Below, piece after piece: positions 17,952-26,800 of a stretch of 56,750 bases of DNA. The stretch is from Pseudoalteromonas prydzensis. Lineage in GTDB: Bacteria; Pseudomonadota; Gammaproteobacteria; Enterobacterales; Alteromonadaceae. The translations under genes and the position numbers were made by a program. The notes beneath the pieces are model-generated. The model did not search any database and was not told the DNA's origin. It was given only the letters and a program-made list of their open reading frames with translations. Numbering within the stretch: position 1 is the first letter of the stretch; the number at the start of each line of letters is the position of its first letter. The stretch covers positions 1-56,750 of the forward strand of contig NZ_DRGM01000173.1 of the NCBI RefSeq assembly GCF_011050055.1, read 5' to 3'.

Positions 17952-20900
17952 ATGATAGCAGCAGTTATTCGATGGTCCGTTACTAACCGCTTTTTTGTAT
18001 TATTGCTCACAGCAATACTCATTGGCAGTGGTTTATTTGCGGTAAAAAATACCCCAGTTGATGCTTTACCTGATTTATCCGATGTACAGGTGATTGTAAA
18101 AACCTCATACCCAGGGCAAGCGCCACAAGTGGTGCAAGATCAGGTGACCTTCCCGCTTACCACCGCGATGCTCTCAGTACCGGGGGCACAAACAGTGCGG
18201 GGTTTTTCATTTTTTGGTGACTCCTACGTGTATGTCATCTTTGATGAAAACACTGATCTTTACTGGGCGCGCAGCCGAGTACAAGAATATTTAAGCCAAG
18301 TAGCGAGTCGCTTGCCCGACACCGCAACTGCAGAGCTGGGCCCAGATGCCACTGGTGTGGGTTGGATTTATTTATATGCGTTGGTGGATAAAACCAATCA
18401 ACATGACATTAGCCAATTACGTAGCTTGCAAGATTGGTTTTTAAAGTTTGAATTGCAAACTGTACCAGGGGTGTCAGAAGTGGCCTCAGTGGGCGGGATG
18501 GTGAAGCAATATCAAGTCAATGTAGAGCCAGATAAACTGCGTGCCTATGGCATTCCGCTGAGTTTAATTCAAACCGCGATTAAACAAGGCAACCAAGAAA
18601 TGGGGGCCTCGGTGGTCGAAATGGCCGAAGCTGAATACATGGTCACCAGTACCGGTTATATAAAAAGTGTCGCCGATTTAGAGGCAATTCCACTGGGGGT
18701 GAACGCCAACGGCACAGCACTGCAATTACGCGATGTAGCCGATATTCGCCTTGGTCCACAAATGCGCCGTGGCATTGCCGAACTCAATGGGGAAGGCGAA
18801 GTGGCTGGTGGTGTGGTGGTGATGCGCTTTGGCGAAAACGCACAAAAAACCATTGAGTTGGTGAAGGAAAAACTCGAATCACTGAAAAAAGGCCTGCCTG
18901 ATGGCGTTGAAATTGTGCCTGTGTATGACCGCTCTAATTTGATCAAAAACGCAGTGGATAATCTCACCAGCAAACTGCTCGAAGAGTTAGCGGTGGTGGC
19001 GCTGATCTGCGTGGTATTTTTGTTCCATGTGCGCTCATCACTGGTGGCTATTATCACTTTGCCGCTGGGGATTTTAACGGCGTTTATTATCATGTATTGG
19101 CAAGGTATTAACGCCAATATTATGTCGCTCGGCGGCATTGCCATTGCCATTGGCGCGATGACCGATGGCGCGATTGTAATGATCGAAAATATGCATAAAC
19201 ACATGGAAAAAACCCCACTCACGGATGAAAACCGTTGGCAAATTGTCATCGATGCTGCCAGTGAAGTAGGCCCTGCATTATTCTTTAGCTTAATGATTAT
19301 TACCGTGAGCTTTATGCCGGTGTTTATTTTAGAAGCCCAAGAAGGGCGGATGTTTGCCCCGCTGGCGTACACTAAAACCTATGCCATGGCCGCATCTGCG
19401 GGCTTAGCAATCACCTTAGTACCGGTATTGATGGGGTATTTTATCCGCGGTAAAGTGATTTCAGAACAGAAAAACCCAGTGAACCGCTTATTGGTCAACG
19501 CATATAAGCCATTACTGAATCTGGTTTTACGCTTCCCGAAAATGACCTTAGTACTGGCAGTGGTGGTCGCTGTTATTGGCTTTTATCCGGTCAATAAAAT
19601 TGGTAGTGAGTTTATCCCCCCGCTGGATGAAGGCGATTTAATGTATATGCCAACCACTTACCCTGGGTTGTCGATTGGTAAAGCGCGGGAGATTTTGCAG
19701 CAAACCGATAAACTCATCGCCACAGTACCCGAGGTGTTAACCGTGTTTGGGAAAGTGGGCCGCGCAGAAACCGCCACCGATCCTGCGCCACTGACCATGA
19801 TCGAAACCTTTATTCAGCTCAAGCCTAAAGATCAGTGGCGCGAAGGCATGACCTTAGACAAGTTGAAAAAAGAACTCGACGGCTTAGTAAAGTTTCCAGG
19901 GCTTACCAATGCATGGGTGATGCCGATTAAAACTCGTATTGATATGCTGGCAACGGGGATCAAAACGCCGGTGGGCATTAAAGTCGCGGGGCCAAATTTG
20001 AGTGAAATTCAAAAAATTGGCCAGCAGATTGAAGTGTTACTTAAAGATGTACCCGGCACTGCCTCTGTTTACTCTGAGCGAGTCGCTGGTGGGCGTTATA
20101 TCAAGGTGGATATCAACCGTGAAAAAGCTGCTCGTTATAGTTTAAACATTGCCGATGTGCAGCAAGTGGTTGCCACTGCCATTGGCGGCATGAACGTCAC
20201 GCAAACGGTCGAAGGGCAAGAGCGTTATCCGGTGAACTTACGCTACCCGCAAGATTACCGCGATTCACCCGAAGAACTGATGCTATTGCCAATTGTAACC
20301 CCAGCAGGGCAACGTATTGCCCTTGCCGATGTGGCGGATGTCTTTATTGAAGATGGCCCGCCGGGGATCAAAAGCGAAAATGCCCGTTTAAACGGCTGGA
20401 GCTTTATTGATATTGATGGCATTGATATTGGTAGTTATGTCGACAATGCGCGCAAAGTGCTTGACAAAAAACTAGTACTCCCTGCTGGTTACTCAATAAC
20501 CTGGGCGGGGCAATATGAATACATGGAGCGCGCCAAAGAAAAGCTCGCCTATGTATTACCGCTCACTTTAGCGATTATTATTGTGCTGCTGTATTTAAAC
20601 TTTAGAAGCTTTGTGGAAGTGGCGATTATTATGGCTACTCTACCATTGGCGATGATCGGCGGTATCTGGCTCATGTACTTAGAAGGTTTTAACTTCTCAG
20701 TCGCTGTGGGCGTTGGCTTTATTGCCCTTGCCGGCGTTGCGGTAGAGATTGGCGTGATCATGCTGGTGTACTTAAATCAAGCCTATCAAGAAAAGTGTTC
20801 GCAAGCACAACAAGCAGGTACAACGCTTAGCTTTATAGCGCTTAAACAAGCCATTATTGAAGGCGCAGGCCTGCGAGTACGCCCAGTGATGATGACAGTC

Positions 20901-21068
20901 GCCACCATTATCATCGGTTTACTACCCGTACTTTATGGCACAGGAACAGGCAGTGAAGTAATGAGCCGCATCGCCGCCCCCATGGTCGGCGGTATGTTCA
21001 GCGCCATTGTATTAACCTTGCTCGTACTACCCGCGGTGTATTTGTTATGGCGCAAGCGGGATCTGTAA
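17952..21068 (+). CDS. cusA: Heavy-metal efflux RND transporter CusA
   Basis: 1038 residues, the normal length. Twelve membrane segments with two large periplasmic loops are expected. The proton-relay helix AIAIGAMTDGAIVMIEN is intact. The three methionines that form the Cu(I)/Ag(I) site in E. coli CusA are conserved in context (LMYMPTTYPG, DPAPLTMIET, RIDMLATGIK), so the substrate should be monovalent copper or silver rather than Zn, Co or Ni. It is the inner-membrane pump of the tripartite system. GGGGG lies 6 bases before the ATG. A terminator follows. Confidence 0.95.
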   Translation: MIAAVIRWSVTNRFFVLLLTAILIGSGLFAVKNTPVDALPDLSDVQVIVKTSYPGQAPQVVQDQVTFPLTTAMLSVPGAQTVRGFSFFGDSYVYVIFDENTDLYWARSRVQEYLSQVASRLPDTATAELGPDATGVGWIYLYALVDKTNQHDISQLRSLQDWFLKFELQTVPGVSEVASVGGMVKQYQVNVEPDKLRAYGIPLSLIQTAIKQGNQEMGASVVEMAEAEYMVTSTGYIKSVADLEAIPLGVNANGTALQLRDVADIRLGPQMRRGIAELNGEGEVAGGVVVMRFGENAQKTIELVKEKLESLKKGLPDGVEIVPVYDRSNLIKNAVDNLTSKLLEELAVVALICVVFLFHVRSSLVAIITLPLGILTAFIIMYWQGINANIMSLGGIAIAIGAMTDGAIVMIENMHKHMEKTPLTDENRWQIVIDAASEVGPALFFSLMIITVSFMPVFILEAQEGRMFAPLAYTKTYAMAASAGLAITLVPVLMGYFIRGKVISEQKNPVNRLLVNAYKPLLNLVLRFPKMTLVLAVVVAVIGFYPVNKIGSEFIPPLDEGDLMYMPTTYPGLSIGKAREILQQTDKLIATVPEVLTVFGKVGRAETATDPAPLTMIETFIQLKPKDQWREGMTLDKLKKELDGLVKFPGLTNAWVMPIKTRIDMLATGIKTPVGIKVAGPNLSEIQKIGQQIEVLLKDVPGTASVYSERVAGGRYIKVDINREKAARYSLNIADVQQVVATAIGGMNVTQTVEGQERYPVNLRYPQDYRDSPEELMLLPIVTPAGQRIALADVADVFIEDGPPGIKSENARLNGWSFIDIDGIDIGSYVDNARKVLDKKLVLPAGYSITWAGQYEYMERAKEKLAYVLPLTLAIIIVLLYLNFRSFVEVAIIMATLPLAMIGGIWLMYLEGFNFSVAVGVGFIALAGVAVEIGVIMLVYLNQAYQEKCSQAQQAGTTLSFIALKQAIIEGAGLRVRPVMMTVATIIIGLLPVLYGTGTGSEVMSRIAAPMVGGMFSAIVLTLLVLPAVYLLWRKRDL

Positions 21069-21080
21069 AGTAGATAATAA

Positions 21081-21109
21081 AAAGGAGTGGGCTAACTACC
21101 GACTCCTTT
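21081..21109 (+). terminator. Terminator after cusA
   Basis: Stem AAAGGAGT / ACTCCTTT with a 13-base loop, 12 bp past the cusA stop, with a short T-rich tail. It separates the copper operon from the accessory island. Confidence 0.75.
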
Positions 21110-21206
21110 ATTCTAATACCTTAATTTATTATTTTTATGCTGGGAAAGTGTTAAATATAAAACGATGTTCGAAAAAGTGGACTATGAACTAGTACTTAAT
21201 GCTGTA

Positions 21207-21250
21207 TTGTAAATTGGAATATTTACAAATCGTATTTCTTTCTTTATAAT
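21207..21250 (+). promoter_or_regulatory. Sigma-70 promoter with overlapping dyad, upstream of the RHS island
   Basis: TTTACA at 21222-21227, a 17-base spacer and TATAAT at 21245-21250 form a near-consensus promoter pointing at the lipoprotein gene starting at 21319. The inverted repeat TTGTAAAT (21207-21214) and ATTTACAA (21221-21228), spaced by six bases, covers the -35 box, so a dimeric regulator could block polymerase there. No regulator gene is seen in the island. Confidence 0.6.
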
Positions 21251-21318
21251 TCCGTCCCTTTGTTAGGCTCATCCTTCAATAGGCATGATTTCCAATATAG
21301 TTCACGGATCGAATAAAG

Positions 21319-21849
21319 ATGAGTTTTTTAAAAAAAATAATAATTTTATCTCTTCTAATGCTTTTAGGGTGTCAAACACTTACCACTACACCTGTTGAAA
21401 TAATGCTCTCGCCAGAGGTTACTTATACTGGAAAGGGTGCAGGGGCAGGAATTGCACTCATGTCAGCTATGGGGCCTTCTGGTATTGCTATTGGAGCCGC
21501 AATTGATGTCGGTATCGGGAAAAAAATTCAAGCAACTATTAATTATCAAAACCTTGAAAGTCGGTTTACATCATTAATCATTCAGCATAATACCCTGCAA
21601 TTACAAAACAAAAAAATCCAATTATTGAAAATTAATAAACTCAAGTTTCAATCAGTTTCTGGAGAGAAAGACCCAACGGCAGTCATAATTGATGGCAGCA
21701 TTACTTTTATTAACGGTGAAATTTACGTATTTGAAAATACAAAAACTGAAAATAACACCTCTCGCCCTTTAGAAAAACTTAAAACAAAAAATCATGTAAC
21801 TGACGAGCTAATCATCTCTACTCTCAATGATTACTTATCAAAAATATAA
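21319..21849 (+). CDS. Predicted lipoprotein with glycine-zipper-like segment
   Basis: 176 residues with a lipobox LMLLGCQT (Cys18). A glycine/alanine-rich hydrophobic stretch follows (GKGAGAGIALMSAMG and GIAIGAAIDVGIG, about 38-72), like glycine-zipper segments that insert into membranes. The rest is Lys/Asn-rich and alpha/beta, with no family recognised. It is the first gene behind the promoter at 21222-21250 and 15 bp upstream of the first small secreted gene, so it should share their transcript. Its AT-rich codon use differs from the copper operon before it. Confidence 0.75.
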   Translation: MSFLKKIIILSLLMLLGCQTLTTTPVEIMLSPEVTYTGKGAGAGIALMSAMGPSGIAIGAAIDVGIGKKIQATINYQNLESRFTSLIIQHNTLQLQNKKIQLLKINKLKFQSVSGEKDPTAVIIDGSITFINGEIYVFENTKTENNTSRPLEKLKTKNHVTDELIISTLNDYLSKI

Positions 21850-21864
21850 ACTAAAAGGATACTT

Positions 21865-22197
21865 ATGAAAATTTTAATTTGTATCACTTTAATATTCGCT
21901 ACATTTACTGTATCTGCAGGGAAAACGTCATCAAGTAAAATAAAACAACTTTATGTGAATGGAAGTTGGGTTATGGCTGAAGTTGATATAACAATGCTTA
22001 ATGGTAATAACTTCCCTGAACAATGTGCAAGTTCTAGTTGGGTTGCTATAACACCATCTGAACCAGGGTACGAAATTATTACCAGTACGTTAATGCTTGC
22101 GTATGCTGCTAATAAAAGTGTTTCTTTTTATGTTACGGGTTGTTCAGGGCAAAATAAAAGTAGTAAAAGAATTACCAGTATATGGGTAAATGATTAA
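21865..22197 (+). CDS. Small secreted cysteine protein, type A copy 1
   Basis: 110 residues with a cleavable signal peptide (about 1-18, ending VSAG). The mature part (KIKQLYVNGSWVMAEVDI, then PEQCA, WVAITP, LMLAYAANKSV, VTGCSGQN) contains two Cys that probably pair. It is clearly paralogous to the protein at 30282-30620, sharing KIKQLYVN, WVMAEV, LMxAYAANK and GCSGQN. All the small proteins of the island share the outline: start strand, Cys, a Tyr/Leu/Ala helix, hydrophobic strand, second Cys. No known function. AAGGA stands before the ATG. Confidence 0.75.
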   Translation: MKILICITLIFATFTVSAGKTSSSKIKQLYVNGSWVMAEVDITMLNGNNFPEQCASSSWVAITPSEPGYEIITSTLMLAYAANKSVSFYVTGCSGQNKSSKRITSIWVND

Positions 22198-22224
22198 AAT
22201 ATTAATTACAGCGGAAATTATCGA

Positions 22225-22578
22225 ATGAAATTTAAAATTATCTTGCCACTTCTAATCTCAATTTTGAGTACACCAGTTTGGGCAAATCATTATTGTGCAG
22301 GCACCATAAAAAATGTGCAGCTAAACCGTGGTGGAGAAGTGTATGCAACAATTAACAATTTAGCATCTAATGCTTTTCTTTGTGATCTCTCTCCTGCTGA
22401 TGATGGAAATGATGCTGAATTTTGTAAAGCGTTATATAGCAGCTTGCTTTTAGCACAAACTACACAGCAAAACGTAACCTTTTGGTTTGATATCGACACA
22501 GATAAAAGTTGTAGTAAAGGTGATTGGGTCAATCTTTATAAAAACCATGGCCTCTATCATTTTAAGCTAGGTGATTAA
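22225..22578 (+). CDS. Small secreted cysteine protein, type B copy 1
   Basis: 117 residues with a signal peptide ending in PVWA. Four Cys (HYCAG, FLCDLSP, EFCKALY, SCSKGDW) suggest two disulfides. Two paralogs occur at 30624-30980 and 32522-32869; all share CDL/CSI after the second strand, CKxxxS, NVxxWF, C.K..W, and DHG/NHG.Y.. near the end. It follows the type A gene by 27 bp in both copies of the block. The conserved Cys pattern and signal peptide argue for a real exported protein of unknown role. Confidence 0.75.
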   Translation: MKFKIILPLLISILSTPVWANHYCAGTIKNVQLNRGGEVYATINNLASNAFLCDLSPADDGNDAEFCKALYSSLLLAQTTQQNVTFWFDIDTDKSCSKGDWVNLYKNHGLYHFKLGD

Positions 22579-22601
22579 TTAATAATAAGGTAGATGAATA
22601 A

Positions 22602-22925
22602 ATGATAAAAAATATAATCGCGATTTTGATGACATTCACTTTTTTTAGTACTCAGGCTGTAGCAACAGTAGGGCAAACGGTCGACCAAATATTTTATTGT
22701 GGTGATGATTTTGCAATTCATACTGATGCAGGAAATTGGTATGTAGTCCTAAAGTCAGTGGGTGAAAAAAAGCAGGATCATTTCTTATCTATGGCGATGT
22801 TTTCAATGGCAACAGGTAGTAAAACAGCGCGATTTTTTCCGGGTGAGCCATTAAGTAATTGGTGTGGTAACAAAAACTTTTTACCAATTTCGTCCTTCAG
22901 CATTAAAGCAGAAAGTTTTAAATAA
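22602..22925 (+). CDS. Small secreted cysteine protein, type C
   Basis: 107 residues with a signal peptide (about 1-22, ending AVAT). Mature segments are IFYCGDDFAIHT, WYVVLKSVGEKKQ, FLSMAMFSMATGSKTARFF and GEPLSNWCGNKNFL; the two Cys are placed as in the other members. No external family is recognised. An AAGG-type site precedes the ATG. A decayed second copy of the C-terminal half appears to lie at 30986-31060, in the corresponding place of the duplicated block. Confidence 0.7.
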   Translation: MIKNIIAILMTFTFFSTQAVATVGQTVDQIFYCGDDFAIHTDAGNWYVVLKSVGEKKQDHFLSMAMFSMATGSKTARFFPGEPLSNWCGNKNFLPISSFSIKAESFK

Positions 22926-22948
22926 ATTATCATTAAGGGATATTTATA

Positions 22949-23308
22949 ATGAGTTTTTTAAGTAAATTATTAGTAGTAGCTGGGCTTTTTTTGCTACCAA
23001 ATACAGTTAAAGCCGCATGGCTTAATTCAACTGGCGAAATTGAAACGTTAATTTTATATAGCCAAAACCAAATTTTAGTGAAATTAAAAGATAACAATGG
23101 AGCCCCTGTAGCTGCCTGTAGTAATAAAGAACACTTTATAATACCCGCTTCATACTCGGAAGAATCGCGCAATAGAATGTATAGTACTTTATTAGCTGCA
23201 AAAATGGCGGGTGTACCAGCATCAATCTCATACAGTGAGGTAGATAATTGTGATGCTTGGGGTGCAACTCCAAATGTTTACAGAAAAATAACGCGAATAA
23301 CGTTTTAA
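22949..23308 (+). CDS. Small secreted cysteine protein, type D
   Basis: 119 residues with a signal peptide ending in VKAA. The mature part begins AWLNSTGEIETLI and contains NNGAPVAACSNKEHF, a helix RNRMYSTLLAAKMAGVPA, and the second Cys in VDNCDAW. Trp near the mature start, an ACS segment and a Tyr/Leu/Ala helix followed by a strand are also the outline of SubB/PltB-type toxin B subunits, but identity is too low to claim homology by eye. GGGA lies before the ATG. The closest relative in the window is the gene at 31208-31552. Confidence 0.72.
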   Translation: MSFLSKLLVVAGLFLLPNTVKAAWLNSTGEIETLILYSQNQILVKLKDNNGAPVAACSNKEHFIIPASYSEESRNRMYSTLLAAKMAGVPASISYSEVDNCDAWGATPNVYRKITRITF

Positions 23309-23317
23309 GGATTAACT

Positions 23318-23353
23318 ATGAAACACCCAAAATTCATCCGTGAGGGACTATGA
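23318..23353 (+). CDS. Possible 11-residue leader peptide coupled to the FnIII gene
   Basis: ATG with AAGG seven bases upstream starts MKHPKFIREGL, whose TGA overlaps the ATG of the next gene as ATGA. This may keep ribosomes moving from the type D gene into the FnIII gene. It could also be chance. Confidence 0.3.
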   Translation: MKHPKFIREGL

Positions 23354-23796
23354 AAATAATATTAATGCTAATGTTACTTTTTACAGGAACATTAAAAGCA
23401 GAAACTACATGGATACCGATTAGTAATGGCGGTAATTTTATCATCATTCCACTTATTCCAAATTATAAATATAGCCAACCTAATAACGTGACTCTAGTGA
23501 AACTTTCAAATGGTGTCACCATAACTTGGAATGATATTCAGCATGCAAGTAAATATCGTGTTGAAGGATTAGATAGTAACGGTAATTGGGTTTTGCTAAG
23601 GGAAGTTGATTCTAATTCAGTCACATTTTCGCCTCTACCAGTTGGTATTTCGAGCATTAGGATTATGGCGTGTAGCTATACCTCTTGTAATAACAGTGGG
23701 CTTTGGAGTAATAGCGTGGCTTTGAAAAAACAAATAATATTTATACACACGGATTTGCTTGGTAGTCCAGTTGTAGAAACTAAGGATGAGGAATAA
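23350..23796 (+). CDS. Secreted fibronectin type III protein ending in an RHS-core signature
   Basis: 148 residues with a signal peptide (about 1-17, ending LKAE). Residues about 45-125 form one fibronectin III domain (VTLVKLSNGVTITWNDIQ, YRVEGLDSNGNWVLL, IRIMACSYTSC). The last 20 residues contain IFIHTDLLGSPVVET, the motif that normally lies inside RHS core domains, and the protein then stops. The following RHS protein lacks this motif at the expected place. The gene may be a rearranged fragment of an RHS gene or a deliberate split partner. GAGGGA precedes the ATG; the 3' end reaches the ribosome site of the RHS gene. Confidence 0.8.
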   Translation: MKIILMLMLLFTGTLKAETTWIPISNGGNFIIIPLIPNYKYSQPNNVTLVKLSNGVTITWNDIQHASKYRVEGLDSNGNWVLLREVDSNSVTFSPLPVGISSIRIMACSYTSCNNSGLWSNSVALKKQIIFIHTDLLGSPVVETKDEE

Positions 23797-23803
23797 AGTT
23801 GTA

Positions 23804-26800
23804 ATGAAGATTTTTAAATATGTAATATTATTTACTTTAACATTGATTATTTCTAGTCCTGCTTACACTTTAACTGCTGAGGATTATAAAGGTGCTAGTG
23901 AAAACTATTCGAAGGTAGACCCTTATAAATCAAACGGGGAAAATATTAACCCTCTAAATGGACAATTAAGCTACGAATCAGTTGACATGATAATCCCTGG
24001 CAGTAATGGGATGGATATTTTAATATCAAGAAGTTTTAGCCAAAATGAGCGTGTTTGGGGTTATAACGGTCAAATTGGTAGTATGAGTAATTGGCGTCTA
24101 GAAGTACCTAGAATAATAATACCTACAGTTCCATATGGTATTACTAGGGGATGGGACCTGCCACCAGATAAAGCTGAGTACGATAAACTAATTGATAAAA
24201 CAGCTACTACGCGTACAGGAATATGTAATGATCCTTATCCTGGCGATGGTAGAGCTTCTACACGAAATAGTGGAGGTATTAAGATTGCTAAAAAATACTG
24301 GTCAGGCATGACACTAAAAATACCAGGACAAGCGGCCCAACAGTTATTTAAGAACACAGACATGAGGCGTTACCCATCAAAAAAATGGGTCACTACTAAT
24401 GACTGGGTTGCATCTTGCACCAATGATGGTAATGGGTTTATCGTTGAATCTCCAACAGGGATCAGCTATACAATAGATATAGTACAAGCTTTATATAGCT
24501 ATGTTGGGTTAAAAGATAAGTTTAATCACACAGGCAACACCACTTTATTCGCGTCAGAAGTCAGAAACATCCATGGAACAGTAATTAATTATGATTATGA
24601 GACGTTTGGCAAATTTTTTATGCCTAAAAATGATATTGGTCAAAATGCGTCTCATATAAGAGTACCTTACATAGAACAAAGATTAACCAAAATAAGACGT
24701 AATGATGATACTAATATACTAATTGACTACTATACAACCCTAGAAAAAATCCCTGGAACTTGCATGCCGGACGGGACGTGCCATGATATTGTCGTTACTC
24801 CTGCATCTTTTAATGAGCGTATTAAATCCGTAGAAGTTCAGGGGGGAGATCGAGTCATGTATGGCTATTATGCAAATCCCGGAGACAATCGCTATTATTT
24901 GAATAAAGTACTTAAAGGAAATAAAACGTGGAAGTATAAATATGGCGAAGGTACACCAAAAGATAAAAAATCATATAGGGATGAAGGTACTGAATGGCCA
25001 GTGTATAATGGTCCTAGATTATTAACAGAGGTCACTCTCCCTGGTGGTGGTTCTATTGAATACACTTATAAAGTATTCAAAAAAATGAGGAATGATCCAT
25101 ATAATGAGAATATGAAATTACAAAAAAAAGTGATCAATGACGGTACAACTAACATTGATACTTGGATTTTTAATTATGAAGATGACCGTTATACTTCTAA
25201 CGATGGTAGCTATAATTCTAAAGACGTTATAAAGACCACCATAGTAAGAGGATTAGACAAGACTGTTCAATTATTTTCAGATGATAAATCATTCGATCAC
25301 GGTAGGTTATTACAAGAGACAACCAAGAGCTTCGACACCTCAAAAACATTTTCAGTGACTAAAGAAGTTGAATATACCTACGGACTAGTTGCTAATATTG
25401 GTGATTTTACATTTTTGGATTTCCCCGAAGAGGTGTCTGACTCGTTAACTTCAAAAGTTAAGCTAACTAAGCAGGTAATAACTCAGGATGGCAATGATTA
25501 TATTACAAAATATATAAGTCATGATTTATACGGAAAACCAACCAAAGTACAAGAAACTTTCAATGAGAGATCTAAATTTACCAAGCTCAGTTATCATAAT
25601 GAAACAGAGAATAGTTGGCTTCTTGGTTTACCGACTACGATACAAGTATCCGATACTGACTCTAATTATCTAACTGTTTCTGAAACGATTTATCATAACG
25701 ACTCTACTTCTGAAGGGGCTTATGCTGGGTTGGGATTGCCCTACGAACAAAGAGAGTTTGGTCGTTGGGTAAAACGTTTTACTGAATACGACTCTAAAGG
25801 TAACCTCGCAAGAGAAGAATACAATATAGCCAAAACTACTGGTGAAGGTAACCAATTCACGTCATATTCAAGGTATAAGCGCGGTATTGCACGAACAGTC
25901 AGCGTACCTGCTAGAAATGCTGCTGGCGAAATCAGTAAGTCACTGACAGTGGATAATAATGGCAGGGTGACTAAAGAGATAGACTTTAATGGAGTGACAA
26001 CTAAGTTTTCATATGCTTATGGTGGTTCTCTGCAAGGTATTAATTACGCTGAAGATAGTATAACTGGAAATGATTGGTACGATACATTATATACATGGGA
26101 TTTCACTACAGCGACTAGTCCAAAACGTATAATTGAATACTGCAATTTAAATAAAAACTCCAACCGATGTGATAATACCTCAGTCCATAGCATAACCGAA
26201 ACCTATGATGGATTAATGAGGTTAAAAACACTTGAAGAAACCGATGGTGATAAAACTCGATCTAAAAATTATAAGTATGATAAAAATGGCAAACAGATTT
26301 TTGAATCATATTGGTCAAGTTCTAATGGCATAAGTACTACTTATGACGGTTTAAGTAGAGTTTTAAAAGTGGCGAAAAGTGGCTTAGGTGAAGCTAATTA
26401 TGCTTATTTACAAGGTAATAAAATACAGCTTACTGACGCCGAAAATAATACTACTACCACTACATATCAAGCATTTGGTTCACCAAGTTATGAACGTGCA
26501 ATTGAAATTAAATCTCCCGAGAGTGTAACTACAACAATTGAGATTGATGTATTTGGCTTAACTCACTCGATTGCGCAAGAAGGGTTAACTAAAGCTGGGG
26601 CATTTAAAACAATCACAGAAAATCGCTATTATGATGAACACAAGCAACTATGTTTAACAACCCGTCCAGATGTGCGTAATACACTTTATAAGCATAATGC
26701 TTTAGGTAAGCTAGTTTGGAGTAAAGCAGGAGTCACAAACACCAAATGTAGCGCAACTCAACCAGTTTTGAGCACCTCTTTTAGCTACGATAATTTAGGC

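Noticed and set aside
18656..19372. Minus-strand 238-codon reading frame inside cusA
   Set aside because: It is a Ser/Ile/Thr-rich mirror of a conserved transporter with no homology or ribosome site; a shadow of cusA.
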